Shown: positions 39,663 through 49,570, counted from the stretch's first letter. The stretch: DNA of 64,000 nt from Paenibacillus macerans (GCF_900454495.1 NZ_UGSI01000001.1:2976001-3040000), one strand, 5' to 3'. A program made the numbers and translations. Notes: generated from the letters alone by a model not told the origin.

Positions 39663-42600
39663 TTATTCCATCAATCCAAGCGTTCGGTATATCAAGGCTG
39701 CACATTCCGCACGTGTTAATTTTCGTTTAGGCTTGAACGTTTCGTCCGGATAACCATTGATTACCTGCTCTGATGTCAGGGCGGCCACTTCCGGCTTTGC
39801 CCAGAAAGCAATCATGTCGGCATCCTTAAATCTGATCCCAGCAGCAGGGAGCATCCCTTTATACGCTGCATTAGCGATCATTTTTGCGGCCTGTTCACGG
39901 TTGATCGGATCGTACGGGCGGAACTCTTTATCGCTGAAGCCACGAGCTACTCCATTCAGAACCGCAGCTCCCAGTTCCGGGGCATACCAAGCCGTCCGCT
40001 GAATATCCTCGAAAGTAAGGGGCACGTCCGAAGCGGCTTGCAATTCTAACGCACGCACCATCATAGATGCAAATTCAACACGAGTCACTTCCCGATCCGG
40101 CTCAAATTTCGTATCAGCCACTCCCTTGACGATTCCCTGATCGTACAATGCAAGGATTTCATTTTTAGCGAAAGATCTATCAATATCACTAAATCCGAGC
40201 TTATTATCAACGCTTTTAGGTTCTTCATTCTCTGGCAATGACGGTTCATGAACTGGGGGTTGGTCTGGCGTCACTAGATCGCTGCCTCCATGATTCGTTC
40301 CGCCCGATCCTCCAGATCCGCTTGGTAACGACGAAGACAGAGTGCGCCCGGAAGCAGTTTTGGGCTCCGTTTTTTCACCTATACTGTTTTCTGTCCAAAC
40401 ATCGAAAGTGTAAGGGTGATTCGCCACTAAATTGCTTACTGTAATCACTTTATCCTTACCTCGATACAGTACTTTACCGCCACTTGCGTAGACGAAAACT
40501 TCATTACTAAGCGAGCTGTCGATCTTGACCGTTAACGTTTTCTGCGTAGGATCAATAACCGATACCTCAAAATTGGAAGATGGTAGCGTTACAAACAGAG
40601 GAACTGGCGCAGCTTTACCTTCACCAGCGTCATTGACCGGGATAATCTTCCAATCATCATACTCCTTAGCGCTTTCCAAACCTTCTATCTCTTTCGCCGT
40701 TTCCGGAGTGGTGATGATTCCGACTACATTTCCATCTCCATCGATCACTTTGTACCAGCCCGCTCCATCCACCGGTTCAATGATGATCACTACCGAGTGC
40801 TCACCACGATCTCCGATAGTAATCGGCGGGCCGTTCGGATCGTTCGGGTCAACGTCAAAGTCTGCTGGAAGGGTGCGCTGTGAGAAACTTGATTTTGGGC
40901 CCTCTCCAGTATCGTTTACGGCGGAAACATTAACTGTTATGGTTTCCCCAGGTTTTAATCCCCCAACCGAATAACTCGTATTTGCCGTATCGCCAATCTG
41001 CTCACCGTTATTGTTGTAAATCACATATTTATTAGCACTGGTCACTTCATCCCAGGCAAAGGTCATTTGATTTGACTTCACCTCTTTGAGATGCACGTTA
41101 CCCGGCATGGCCGGAAGCGTTAAAAAGGTTCCTGTAGTTGCCTCACCATATCCGGATGCATTGCCGGCAACGACTTTCGGCTGATAGAGAGTACCGGCAG
41201 ACAAGTCAGCAAGGACCATTTCGGTGCCGGATATCTCGTAATACACTGTATCAGTAACGGACACTTTGTATTTGTCCGCTCCGGTTACAGGATCCCAACT
41301 AAGCTTTGCTTGTGTTTCTCCAACTTCGCTAACGTTTATACCTTGTGGCATGTCCGGTAGCGTAGAGACACTGACTCTCCCGGCCGCACCAGTCCCGCTC
41401 CGATTTTTAGCGTAGACTTCAAAGGTGTATCGGCTTCCCGGTTCCAATGAAGTTACCGTGAACTGCTTCGTCTCAGCAGATAATTCTCTCTCCTCCACAC
41501 CGTTAACCAGCAGCATGTAGTTTTCCGCCCCGCGTACAGCATTTTTTATAGATAAGGTAACTTCGTTCTTACCGACTTCTTCAATGGCAATTTCCGTCTT
41601 CCCCGGCAGTGTTAGGACTCCATTCAAGTACGCAATGTCGCCGAATCCAGACTCATTTTTGGCGGCCAGTTGGTAATCATACTCCGTACCGCTGTCCAAA
41701 CCTGTGTCGGTATATGATGATAAATAAGGCCCACTATAGCGGTTTATTGCATCACGAAGCAGTTCGTAGAGAGAAGCCGTTTCAGAAGCACTCCATGTCA
41801 ATTCAACCTCTGTCTCCCGAATTTGAGCCGACTGGAATTCCCCCGGCGCAGCAGGAAGCGATAAAAAACCAAGTATGCTACTCTCACCAGATCCGCTTGC
41901 ATTTTTAGCTGTGACCGAAACCGTATACTGCTTCCCAGGCTCAAGACCAGTCACCTGGTACGTTCCGGCTGCGCTTAATTCCTCTTCGTAGACGTTCCTG
42001 TCGGCATCTTTTACAAGCAAAATATAGCTGTCCGCCGACGAGACTTCGTCAAATGAAACATTGACGGTTTTACTATTATTGGTCACAAACGACACTCTAA
42101 GATTATCGACGGCTGCAGGAAGCGTGAGTACTTCAAACTGTTCGCTCCAGTCCGTTTCCCCGACGTGGTTGAGCACCTTAATCCGATATTTATATGTTGA
42201 TCCGGCAGTTAGTCCTTCCTCCTTGATTTTATTCTCCGGATAATCCAGTAACCAGGTCTTGCCTGTTATTGTATTTTCTATCACGTACTTGTAACCGTCC
42301 GTATAAGGAGTATTCGGGAGTAGCCATCTGATTTCGGCCCAATCTGGACCTACCGAACGGGATTGAAATTCAGCCACTTCCGGTTGGAATTGGATTTGAT
42401 ACGGAGAGCTGGTTACCGTTACCTTATTACCCGCCTGATCAACAGCTTGAGCATGCACATACCACTTCCCTTCTTCAGCCAGAGTTAATCGTAATTCATC
42501 GCTATCGGCAGTATTCCAACTGGCCGGATCCTCTGGGGAAGTAGTAACTTTGTATTTTCTACCGTTTGATGAAAGGCCAGATAAATTATCCCCATACTTG

Positions 42601-43829
42601 ACCACGATACCCACCGGCTTGTCCGTCCATCCCATTACATCTTTCGGCGAAATCGTAATGGTAGGGGCAGTCAGATCAACCTTTGCCATCACTGATGCTT
42701 CTTCGCTCACATTTCCTGCTTTATCAACAGTACGTGCGTAGAGTTCCGTTTGGCCCTCTGTGCTTATCTCCACAACGCCATTGTAAGTTGTCCAATCCCC
42801 TTCTCCAACTCTAAACTCAGTTTTTGATACGCCAGAGCCAGTGTCCGTACCAGCCGTGATTGTGGCGGTTATTTTTCCACCAGACCAATCTGATGTGCTT
42901 AAGATAATTGTCGGCTTTGTCGGCGGCGTCTTATCTACAAAGATAGTGCCCGAATAACTGGCCGAGTTTGAACCGCCAAATCCATCGGCTACCGATACAG
43001 TCAATGGATAATTCCCCTGTGGAATCGCGTCAGCCGTCCAACTCAGACTCCATGACCCCTCTGGTGTAACAGTCGTTGATTTGGATACTCCCCCTAGGCT
43101 ACCCGATATAGTCAACGTATCTCCATCGGGATCATTAGCCGTACCAGATATAGTTAAACTGTTGTAACCGGATACTTCAGAAATGTATTTATCCCCGGTT
43201 GTTGTCACTGTTAGGGTTGGGGACGTGTTGATAACCTCTCCCTTAACATACCAATATCCATCACTGTGTCTCCCATTGTTTGGGTAGGTCCCGTCTGGGG
43301 CTTGTACATCACCTATAAACGCCCCCCTGCTATAAGTGTATCCCGATGGCTGAGCGGAAAAAGAATTATATATGATCCCAGTAGAAAGCCGAGTGCCCTC
43401 GCGATCCCATTTATAGTCTCGATACACCCAAAGAGTGTTTTCAGGAGGAGAGAATGTAATCTCCCGACCCACATAGATTTTATATTCTGAAATATATGCA
43501 AAACTTTCTGAAATTGGAGATGGACCATGGTCACCTACGGTAAATGTTTTGCTACTGCCATTTAGTGAATACCTACCAGTGCTTGCGTCAAAGGTGAAAT
43601 TTGACCATCCTGTGTAAGTTATTAGCCCATTGCTCATAGCATCTTCAATATCGCCATTAATGCCAGAGGAATCAATCCATGGACCATAAGGTTCTGCCAA
43701 TGTCTCATATTTTTTGTAAATGAAGGCATGCGCTGCAGCTTCACTTGTTCCAACCCCAAAATTAAATGCGCTTAACACCAAAGCGACTGACAATACTAAA
43801 CTCGTGACCTTATTTTTGAACCCGGACAC
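39663..43829 (-). CDS. Giant S-layer-anchored fibronectin type III protein
   Basis: 1388 residues. Signal peptide (about 1-32, LVLSVALVLSAFNFGVGTSE). Ig-like/Big modules at about 200-480 (TPPTKPTI, GWTDKPVGIVVKYGDN). About seven fibronectin type III modules from 485 to 1120, each with a tLPa boundary (e.g. LSLPAAPGEFQSAQI, STLPDMPQGINVSEVGE). A Gly/Ser linker (PSGSGGSGGTNHGG), then three SLH domains: FSDIDRSFAKNEILALYDQG, FEDIQRTAWYAPELGAAVLN, FKDADMIAFWAKPEVAALTS. The SLH triplet binds pyruvylated secondary wall polymer, displaying the FN3 stalk at the surface. On this element it is a candidate mating adhesin. Confidence 0.93.
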   Translation of the reverse strand: MSGFKNKVTSLVLSVALVLSAFNFGVGTSEAAAHAFIYKKYETLAEPYGPWIDSSGINGDIEDAMSNGLITYTGWSNFTFDASTGRYSLNGSSKTFTVGDHGPSPISESFAYISEYKIYVGREITFSPPENTLWVYRDYKWDREGTRLSTGIIYNSFSAQPSGYTYSRGAFIGDVQAPDGTYPNNGRHSDGYWYVKGEVINTSPTLTVTTTGDKYISEVSGYNSLTISGTANDPDGDTLTISGSLGGVSKSTTVTPEGSWSLSWTADAIPQGNYPLTVSVADGFGGSNSASYSGTIFVDKTPPTKPTIILSTSDWSGGKITATITAGTDTGSGVSKTEFRVGEGDWTTYNGVVEISTEGQTELYARTVDKAGNVSEEASVMAKVDLTAPTITISPKDVMGWTDKPVGIVVKYGDNLSGLSSNGRKYKVTTSPEDPASWNTADSDELRLTLAEEGKWYVHAQAVDQAGNKVTVTSSPYQIQFQPEVAEFQSRSVGPDWAEIRWLLPNTPYTDGYKYVIENTITGKTWLLDYPENKIKEEGLTAGSTYKYRIKVLNHVGETDWSEQFEVLTLPAAVDNLRVSFVTNNSKTVNVSFDEVSSADSYILLVKDADRNVYEEELSAAGTYQVTGLEPGKQYTVSVTAKNASGSGESSILGFLSLPAAPGEFQSAQIRETEVELTWSASETASLYELLRDAINRYSGPYLSSYTDTGLDSGTEYDYQLAAKNESGFGDIAYLNGVLTLPGKTEIAIEEVGKNEVTLSIKNAVRGAENYMLLVNGVEERELSAETKQFTVTSLEPGSRYTFEVYAKNRSGTGAAGRVSVSTLPDMPQGINVSEVGETQAKLSWDPVTGADKYKVSVTDTVYYEISGTEMVLADLSAGTLYQPKVVAGNASGYGEATTGTFLTLPAMPGNVHLKEVKSNQMTFAWDEVTSANKYVIYNNNGEQIGDTANTSYSVGGLKPGETITVNVSAVNDTGEGPKSSFSQRTLPADFDVDPNDPNGPPITIGDRGEHSVVIIIEPVDGAGWYKVIDGDGNVVGIITTPETAKEIEGLESAKEYDDWKIIPVNDAGEGKAAPVPLFVTLPSSNFEVSVIDPTQKTLTVKIDSSLSNEVFVYASGGKVLYRGKDKVITVSNLVANHPYTFDVWTENSIGEKTEPKTASGRTLSSSLPSGSGGSGGTNHGGSDLVTPDQPPVHEPSLPENEEPKSVDNKLGFSDIDRSFAKNEILALYDQGIVKGVADTKFEPDREVTRVEFASMMVRALELQAASDVPLTFEDIQRTAWYAPELGAAVLNGVARGFSDKEFRPYDPINREQAAKMIANAAYKGMLPAAGIRFKDADMIAFWAKPEVAALTSEQVINGYPDETFKPKRKLTRAECAALIYRTLGLME

Positions 43830-43863
43830 TTAGAATCCCTCCTGTCTTTAACCAAATTAAAAA

Positions 43864-43888
43864 ACCTCCCTATCATTTGATAGGAGGC
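43864..43888 (-). terminator. Hairpin overlapping the cpaB stop
   Basis: CCTCCCTATCA and TGATAGGAGG arms; the minus strand exits into TTTTTTAATTT. It separates the pilus genes from the SLH gene. Confidence 0.7.
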
Positions 43889-44562
43889 TCCGTGCCCGAC
43901 GGCAATAAATAGACCTTACCTTTTTCCTGATATTCCGTCAGCTTTTTCCCTTGCTCTTCCGTTACCTCTAGTACGACAACAGCCGGAATTAAGCTATTCC
44001 CGGCGCTAGGATCCGGAATCGTCCCTTCCGAATTCAAGCAACCAACAACACGCAGTCCCTTCAATTCATTATCAATGATGGTCTTGGTTTGGCCGGTTGC
44101 TTCATCCCGAATAAAAGCGTTCACGTTAACCAGGACGCCCGGCTTCACTTCCCCACCCGCAGACATGGCTAAATCCGTTTTTATTCCGATATGAAGCTTA
44201 CCCTCTTTTAATCCAACCGCTGTACCTAAGACGGAATTTGCAGCGGTTGTAATGTATTCCTTTCGGATAGCCATCCCTTGCAAAAATCCATATTGAGAAG
44301 CAAAAGCATCTCCAAAATTGATTTCCCCCGGGTCCAGAACCGCGTCAGCCGGCACCGCACTTATGACCACATCTCTATAGTCCAGCTTGTCCTTTGTAAT
44401 CTCTTCGTACGGCGCAATGTCACCCTTGGCAACAATAATCTTCTTGGTGTGAACCTGCTCAGAAATCATATTGTTATTGATACTGAATGCAGCCAAGGCA
44501 AGAAGCACGCCTACCAGGATGATCAACCCGCTGCGCGTGTACTTATTCCAATACTTCTTCAT
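43873..44562 (-). CDS. CpaB/RcpC-like SAF-domain pilus assembly protein
   Basis: 229 residues from ATG 44562 (AGGAGG seven bases before). One N-terminal membrane helix (GLIILVGVLLALAAFSINNN), then an SAF domain (IIVAKGDIAPYEEITKDKLD, YRDVVISAVPADAVLDPGEI, GMAIRKEYIT), as in CpaB/RcpC. Then a beta-rich RcpC-like part (VKPGVLVNVNAFIRDEATGQ). In Tad systems CpaB/RcpC sits in the envelope and guides the pilus. Last gene of the Tad-like operon. Confidence 0.85.
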   Translation of the reverse strand: MKKYWNKYTRSGLIILVGVLLALAAFSINNNMISEQVHTKKIIVAKGDIAPYEEITKDKLDYRDVVISAVPADAVLDPGEINFGDAFASQYGFLQGMAIRKEYITTAANSVLGTAVGLKEGKLHIGIKTDLAMSAGGEVKPGVLVNVNAFIRDEATGQTKTIIDNELKGLRVVGCLNSEGTIPDPSAGNSLIPAVVVLEVTEEQGKKLTEYQEKGKVYLLPSGTEPPIK

Positions 44563-44573
44563 CAAGAAGCCTC

Positions 44574-44993
44574 CTATTTATAAATACTCTCGTATGCAAC
44601 CTTTCGGTTTACCGTAACCGGATATTCAATATCCGGAAATGAAAACGAAACTTTTGTATGGAACTCCACCTGAACCCACGGAACCCCGTTATCGTCATAG
44701 TCCAGTTTTAGGTCGAAGCTGCTGTCTTTCATGATGGCATTCTCCAGATTAGTACTCAGTCCCAGGTACCGAATAAATTCCGATTTTGTAGCTGCCTTAA
44801 GTGCCTCCGGCTCCAATTGCACAACCCCTTGCTGAGCATCCGTAACTATGCCGGAACGCACAATACCAGCATCTATGGAATGCTCAATTCCCCGACCCAC
44901 AGCGTCGTAAACCCCGTCGATCACGTACCAGTCAGTTAATAATGCAATCCCTAAAACACCGAAGAGAATGACGCCCATTACCTTTACCCACAT
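44574..44993 (-). CDS. Pilus-operon membrane protein
   Basis: 139 residues from ATG 44993 (GGAGGGTGATGTC). N-terminal helix MWVKVMGVILFGVLGIALLT, then a globular part with VQVEFHTKVSFSFPDIEYPV. The layout matches minor pilins or TadE/F/G partners, though no cleavage motif is obvious. Starts 4 bases after the preceding gene. Confidence 0.7.
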   Translation of the reverse strand: MWVKVMGVILFGVLGIALLTDWYVIDGVYDAVGRGIEHSIDAGIVRSGIVTDAQQGVVQLEPEALKAATKSEFIRYLGLSTNLENAIMKDSSFDLKLDYDDNGVPWVQVEFHTKVSFSFPDIEYPVTVNRKVAYESIYK

Positions 44994-44997
44994 GACA

Positions 44998-45423
44998 TCA
45001 CCCTCCCTCTCGAATGTATTTGTGAGCCAGCCCAGACACATGAACGCGAATGGTTGTCGTATAATGAACACCTAACGCTTTTAAGGCAAATACATCGTAT
45101 TCCCGGGTAGCCGTCACCTCAACCAAGTCTCCGCGTTGAACTAATTTAGGAGTGGCCTGAAAAGTAACCTTGGCTGGGTCAAGTCCCATATTCGTTAACA
45201 ATTCGTTAAACCGTTGTCTTGTTTTGGAATCTGCTCCATTTTCGACTTTCATGACCTGCAGCATTTCATTAGCTGCTGTCCGGATATTGGCACGCAGAAT
45301 AGAATACTCTATTACCGTAACCGCAATCAGGGCCAGAATCATGAAGATAAGAACAGCAAAGGGGATGCCAAAAAGAGCATCCCCTCGTTCACTGTGGTTA
45401 AACTTGCGAAGGTTATGGATCAT
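44998..45423 (-). CDS. TadE/TadF-like pseudopilin
   Basis: 141 residues. After HSERGDALFGIPFAVLIFMI comes a hydrophobic stretch (LALIAVTVIEYSIL). The short basic leader, RG then a polar residue and a long N-terminal helix match TadE-like pseudopilins cut by a TadV-type peptidase. The rest (QVMKVENGADSKTRQRFNEL, VEVTATREYDVFALKALGVH) is alpha/beta. Candidate substrate of the peptidase at 31805-32203. Confidence 0.75.
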   Translation of the reverse strand: MIHNLRKFNHSERGDALFGIPFAVLIFMILALIAVTVIEYSILRANIRTAANEMLQVMKVENGADSKTRQRFNELLTNMGLDPAKVTFQATPKLVQRGDLVEVTATREYDVFALKALGVHYTTTIRVHVSGLAHKYIREGG

Positions 45424-45434
45424 GTCATCACCGC

Positions 45435-45668
45435 TTAATTAAGACCATTCATCTTTCCAAAGATTTTTTCGGTTATGAATGTAGGAAGTTGATCTTTAAA
45501 CAAATTAAAGACGATAATCAGCAACAGTAACGCGAAAAAGATTCCCATCGCCCAGCCCATCGCATCGCCAGCACCTCGTTGATCCCGGTTAAACTTTTGC
45601 AGTTTCGTATAGACCTTTGTACACCCTTTGGAAAAAGATTGTTTCAACATTTTTTTTATAGCTTTCAT
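45435..45668 (-). CDS. Flp/TadE-like small pilin candidate
   Basis: 77 residues from ATG 45668 (GAAAGGAAG). Basic leader ending NRDQRGAGDAMGWAMGIFFA followed by LLLLIIVFNLF and a short polar tail. The size and leader-helix layout fit a Flp-type major pilin or pseudopilin; the exact cleavage point (after RG) is inference. It is the only major-pilin-sized protein in the operon. Confidence 0.7.
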   Translation of the reverse strand: MKAIKKMLKQSFSKGCTKVYTKLQKFNRDQRGAGDAMGWAMGIFFALLLLIIVFNLFKDQLPTFITEKIFGKMNGLN

Positions 45669-45692
45669 TTGGCAGCTTCCTTTCGTTTTAAA

Positions 45693-46577
45693 TTAAAGTG
45701 AATTCAGACCACTAAACATTTTGATCATGGTCAAAAAGAAAAAGATCAGCACATGGCCGATCATGATAAAATAAAACCAATTCATTTTCGTCGGTGAACC
45801 TTTGGTAAGTTCGTCTAAGGACAGCTTTCGAAGCTCACGAAGATCATTCTTGATGCCGTTCAGATCCGCCTCCGCTTCGCGGAACCCTTTTTCCATGATA
45901 ATGTTGACCACCGAGACAAAGTCGTACATCACGGGAAGGTCAACCTGCTTCGCAAAATTTTGCAACGCATCACGCATGGACATGATATTTGTATCTGCTA
46001 CCAGCTTCCGTAGCATTCCGGCTAAGAGTGGCCCGCAGCGTTCACTCACTTCTGTGAATATTAATGTCAGCGGTTTTCCGACCTCCAAAGCCGTTATCAT
46101 TTTGTTAATTAAGTTTGGCAAGTCCCGGATCAACAGACTTTTACGCTGCTTGAAGTCACGGGTAATCCCGTTTAATGCTGTTGAAAAAAACAATACGACA
46201 GAGACAGGGGCCATGACATAAAGTATCGGTTGCTTCAGCACATTTGCCAGTGCAAGAATCCCCAAACACGGAAGTATTGATTGTACCAACGTTTTTGCCA
46301 TAAAGAGCTCGTAGCTTTCTTTCCGCTCTAATTTGTGGTACATGATTCGTAGCTTTTTGCCAAACACAACATCCAGCCACGGACGTTTGGACAAGCTGAC
46401 GGCAAAAGAACGAATCAACGGGTTCTGTCCCATCAACATAAGCTCTGACTCCGACTTTTGCAATAAAGAAGCGACGTTGGCGAGCTTCTTTTGTCGCCTA
46501 AATCCAGGCAAGGTGAGAGCAAGCAAAGGAATAACAATGAGCATTACGGCAATCCCAAAAGCAACGGATGATAACAT
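45693..46577 (-). CDS. TadC-like pilus platform protein
   Basis: 294 residues with a T2SSF-type domain: N-terminal helix VAFGIAVMLIVIPLLALTLP, central helices (VQSILPCLGILALANVLKQP), cytoplasmic helical part RDLPNLINKMITALEVGKPL and MRDALQNFAKQVDLPVMYDF, last helix FYFIMIGHVLIFFFLTMIKM. Platform proteins of Tad pili come as the pair TadB/TadC, and here the partner gene precedes it. Confidence 0.87.
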   Translation of the reverse strand: MLSSVAFGIAVMLIVIPLLALTLPGFRRQKKLANVASLLQKSESELMLMGQNPLIRSFAVSLSKRPWLDVVFGKKLRIMYHKLERKESYELFMAKTLVQSILPCLGILALANVLKQPILYVMAPVSVVLFFSTALNGITRDFKQRKSLLIRDLPNLINKMITALEVGKPLTLIFTEVSERCGPLLAGMLRKLVADTNIMSMRDALQNFAKQVDLPVMYDFVSVVNIIMEKGFREAEADLNGIKNDLRELRKLSLDELTKGSPTKMNWFYFIMIGHVLIFFFLTMIKMFSGLNSL

Positions 46578-46613
46578 TACACACCTCCTTCCTCCGGATT
46601 ATCGGATTAAGTG

Positions 46614-47495
46614 TTACAAGTCGTCTAAATTTAGCCGTAAATAGGCGTCCTTTTTCCAAAGTCCTACCAATGCTACAATCGCCATACTCACGATCAGAAT
46701 TTTTCCGATCCAACTGTCCAACGTAATTGCTTGTCCCATCTCTTGAGCCATTTGACTTTCCATATATCTGAACAGATAAGGGAAGGTAAAACAAAAGCCG
46801 AAGATCACATAGACCTCCAGCCTTTTTCGTTGATTCTTAATATCCATCTCTTGCAGCAGTTGCATGTCTTCGTAGATATCATCAATCGTTTCCCGGATCC
46901 CTTCTATCACCCGGGCATGAAAACCATCCCGGGAGCCCATCAGAATTTTTTCACAGAAATCGTCAAATTGCTTGAAACTTATTTCCGCCTTTAATCGTTC
47001 CAGGACCGTAGGCAAGTCCACTCCCAAACGCAATGACTGATACGCCTTTTCAAAAAAAGGAGCCGTCACCCCATTCATGACCGGGAGTGACATTTCCAGC
47101 GCTTTTTGCACCGATTTACAGTCGCGGAGTTTAGATGTAAACAGTCGGCAATTGCCTGGAAGATTTAGTAAAACCTCCTTCCGGCGACGATACCTGATTT
47201 GCGACAAGATAATCTTGGGAACGATGAAGCCTAAGCCAACTCCAAACGCAACAAACAAAGCGTTCTTGGTTAGATTGGCTATGACCACGCCGGCTCCAAG
47301 CGAGATGGTAATTAACAAAGCAAAGTGTTTGGCTTTAAGCCGGATTCCGAGCGCCTGTGCTTCAGCCTGTGTCTGGTCAAGTCCAAAAGTAATGCGCAAC
47401 CGACGAACACGGGTACTGCTCACAGGGGGCAGCCAAAACGATAACCCCAAAGCCACAAAAAAACCAGAAAGGACGTAAAGCAGCAAAGGGGTCAT
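46614..47495 (-). CDS. TadB-like pilus platform protein
   Basis: 293 residues from ATG 47495, which overlaps the tadA stop in ATGA (translational coupling). Membrane helices at the N-terminus (LLLYVLSGFFVALGLSFWLP), middle and end; the T2SSF helical domain shows NLPGNCRLFTSKLRDCKSVQ, KALEMSLPVMNG and SFKQFDDFCEKILMGSRDGF. Pairs with the TadC-like protein. Confidence 0.87.
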   Translation of the reverse strand: MTPLLLYVLSGFFVALGLSFWLPPVSSTRVRRLRITFGLDQTQAEAQALGIRLKAKHFALLITISLGAGVVIANLTKNALFVAFGVGLGFIVPKIILSQIRYRRRKEVLLNLPGNCRLFTSKLRDCKSVQKALEMSLPVMNGVTAPFFEKAYQSLRLGVDLPTVLERLKAEISFKQFDDFCEKILMGSRDGFHARVIEGIRETIDDIYEDMQLLQEMDIKNQRKRLEVYVIFGFCFTFPYLFRYMESQMAQEMGQAITLDSWIGKILIVSMAIVALVGLWKKDAYLRLNLDDL

Positions 47496-49570
47496 ATAAC
47501 ACTCAGCTCCTTTCGCCCTTCGCACCAACGTGCAATTTCATCCACCTCTGGATCTTTCAAATAGATTTTTTCCAGAAGAGATTCCGACCGGATATACCCT
47601 ACTCTCTCATGTCGTTTCGTTTGGTAGTTGTACTTAAAGATAGGATTGAGAATCGGTTCTTCGGTTCCGTTATATCCGAGTACCTCACTGATCTCCGTCA
47701 CCGTACGCCGTCCATCCGGCAGCTTCTTCTGAAACAGAATAATATCGATGCTGCTGGCAATTTGACTGGCCGCTGCCACCGTATTCCCATTGAGCTGCAA
47801 AAAACGTGTGGCGGCTTCTTTGGCGCTATTGGCATGGATCGTTGTCCATACGGTATGCCCCGTATTCATCCCGATCAGGCTTTGTTTAGCAGCCGCTTCG
47901 TCCCGGATTTCCCCGATACACATCACGGTTGGTTTAAGCCGTAAGCAAGCTTTGATCAGTCGGTCGATCCCATAGCTTTTTTTCTCGTCTTCAACTTCCT
48001 TGACAAGCAGTGACGGCAGGTTCGGATAATGCTTGTATTGTTCTTTCGAGGCAAGCATCATTTCCTCCGAATCCTCAATGCTGATAATCCGAGTCATCGG
48101 GTCCACACGAAGCGGGAGCCGGATGAGTTGAGCCGTTTTCCCGGAATTCGTTCCACCGGAAATGATGATGTTGGCCCCCTTTGGAACAATGAACTTAAGG
48201 AAGTCGATAATTTCCCGGGATAGATTACCATAACGGATACATTCCTCATCCGTATAAACGGCCGGCGGAAATTTCCGAATCGAAACCAGAGGGTACTTAG
48301 CACTGATACCTTGATATTCTGAAGTGTCCGCTACCACACAAATCCGAAATCCCCGATAGTTCGCATCGACAATCGGCTCCGTACTAGATATGGGTTTACC
48401 GATTGGCATTAAAATCTTGTTAATCACTTCATGATAGTGTCGGGCGCTGTTAAAACGGACATCCTGACGATGAACGTCCCGTCCATCCTGTTCAACAATA
48501 ACTTGGTCCGGTCCGTTGATCTCGATGCTACTGATCGTCGGATCATCCAGTATTTCTTGTATCACACCGAGTTCCGTAATCTCCTTCTGTACCCATTCCA
48601 CCAGATCATTGATCTTCATGTTGAACGTATACTCGATTTGCTCCCGAACATAGTCGGAAATAAGGTATCGAATTTTTTGTCTTGCTGCCTCATTCGTCAA
48701 TGAATTGATGTAATCGTCCATATGATTTTGCTGAAGGCGGCTACGAATCAGATTGGTCAGATCGTTTAGCTTCTTTGAATCCGTCTTGGAAAATTCCGTT
48801 GTATGGGGACTTAATTGCGCCTGGTAGTGTAGATATTCCAGCGGTTCGATTAGCCCAACCACTTCCTTTTTTTCGGATTCGTTATATCTCCCGGTATGGA
48901 TCGTTATTTCCTTTGAAGACACCCGGCTTATTTGCTTGGCAAGCTCCGGCAGTTTCGTAAACACCTCTGCTTCATCCAATTTCAAATGCGGGTCGGCAGA
49001 GAACAAAAGCAACCGCTCTGCTTCCACTCCGAAAATCTCCTGGAGCTTTTTGAAATGCGTAAAATTCCCCACAAAATCAACGGCATCCGCGCTGTATAAT
49101 ATTGTCGCATCCGCACAACGGATCGAAAAGTGGGTGGTTGGATGAACCAAGGTTCCTTGTGTCACAAAGAAAACGAACTCGTAATTAGCTAGTTGTTTTC
49201 TCAAATAAATCGGTAATTCAATGAGCGTTTGATTAGACTGTAACTTCCGAATCACCGGTGTTTCCGGAAGGGATCTCGGATTGATAAGCAGATAATCCAC
49301 ACCAGCATGCTGCATCATGTAATGATTCATGGACTTGGGCGATTTCCGCTCATAATCCAGCAGCAACTGATCGATCGTCTGCTCCTTGCTAAGCCGAGCT
49401 ATATTCTCAGCGCTTAGCGCGTACCCCAATCGTGGGGTCCCAAGGCAAGGGAACTCCACAACGGCCATACGTGCATTCTTCGGCATATGGCTCAGTATTT
49501 TGATTATCCCTTGAGTGACATCCCCACCGCCAAGATTCGCGAATGTAATGATTCTTGTAGTTTCGACCAC
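47492..49570 (-). CDS. tadA: TadA-type secretion ATPase with N-terminal MinD/TadZ-like domain
   Basis: 692 residues from GTG 49570 (AAAGGAG upstream; the frame is open 40 codons further without a better site). Residues 1-260 look like a MinD/TadZ fold with a degenerate P-loop (IITFANLGGGDVTQGIIKIL, ARMAVVEFPCLGTPRLGYAL, VFFVTQGTLVHPTTHFS). From about 310 on it is a TadA/VirB11 ATPase: ILDDPTISSIEINGPDQVIV, Walker A IIISGGTNSGKTAQL, DSEEMMLASKEQYKHY, Walker B VMCIGEIRDEAAAKQS and HTVWTTIHANSAKEA. It would power pilus assembly. Fusion of TadZ-like and TadA parts is unusual, as they are normally separate genes. Confidence 0.9.
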   Translation of the reverse strand: MVETTRIITFANLGGGDVTQGIIKILSHMPKNARMAVVEFPCLGTPRLGYALSAENIARLSKEQTIDQLLLDYERKSPKSMNHYMMQHAGVDYLLINPRSLPETPVIRKLQSNQTLIELPIYLRKQLANYEFVFFVTQGTLVHPTTHFSIRCADATILYSADAVDFVGNFTHFKKLQEIFGVEAERLLLFSADPHLKLDEAEVFTKLPELAKQISRVSSKEITIHTGRYNESEKKEVVGLIEPLEYLHYQAQLSPHTTEFSKTDSKKLNDLTNLIRSRLQQNHMDDYINSLTNEAARQKIRYLISDYVREQIEYTFNMKINDLVEWVQKEITELGVIQEILDDPTISSIEINGPDQVIVEQDGRDVHRQDVRFNSARHYHEVINKILMPIGKPISSTEPIVDANYRGFRICVVADTSEYQGISAKYPLVSIRKFPPAVYTDEECIRYGNLSREIIDFLKFIVPKGANIIISGGTNSGKTAQLIRLPLRVDPMTRIISIEDSEEMMLASKEQYKHYPNLPSLLVKEVEDEKKSYGIDRLIKACLRLKPTVMCIGEIRDEAAAKQSLIGMNTGHTVWTTIHANSAKEAATRFLQLNGNTVAAASQIASSIDIILFQKKLPDGRRTVTEISEVLGYNGTEEPILNPIFKYNYQTKRHERVGYIRSESLLEKIYLKDPEVDEIARWCEGRKELSVI

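Noticed and set aside
40238..40974. Plus-strand frames opposite the SLH/FN3 gene
   Set aside because: Shadows of a strongly supported coding gene.
43313..43534. Alternate minus-strand frame inside the SLH/FN3 gene
   Set aside because: It is out of frame within a continuous signal-peptide-to-SLH protein.
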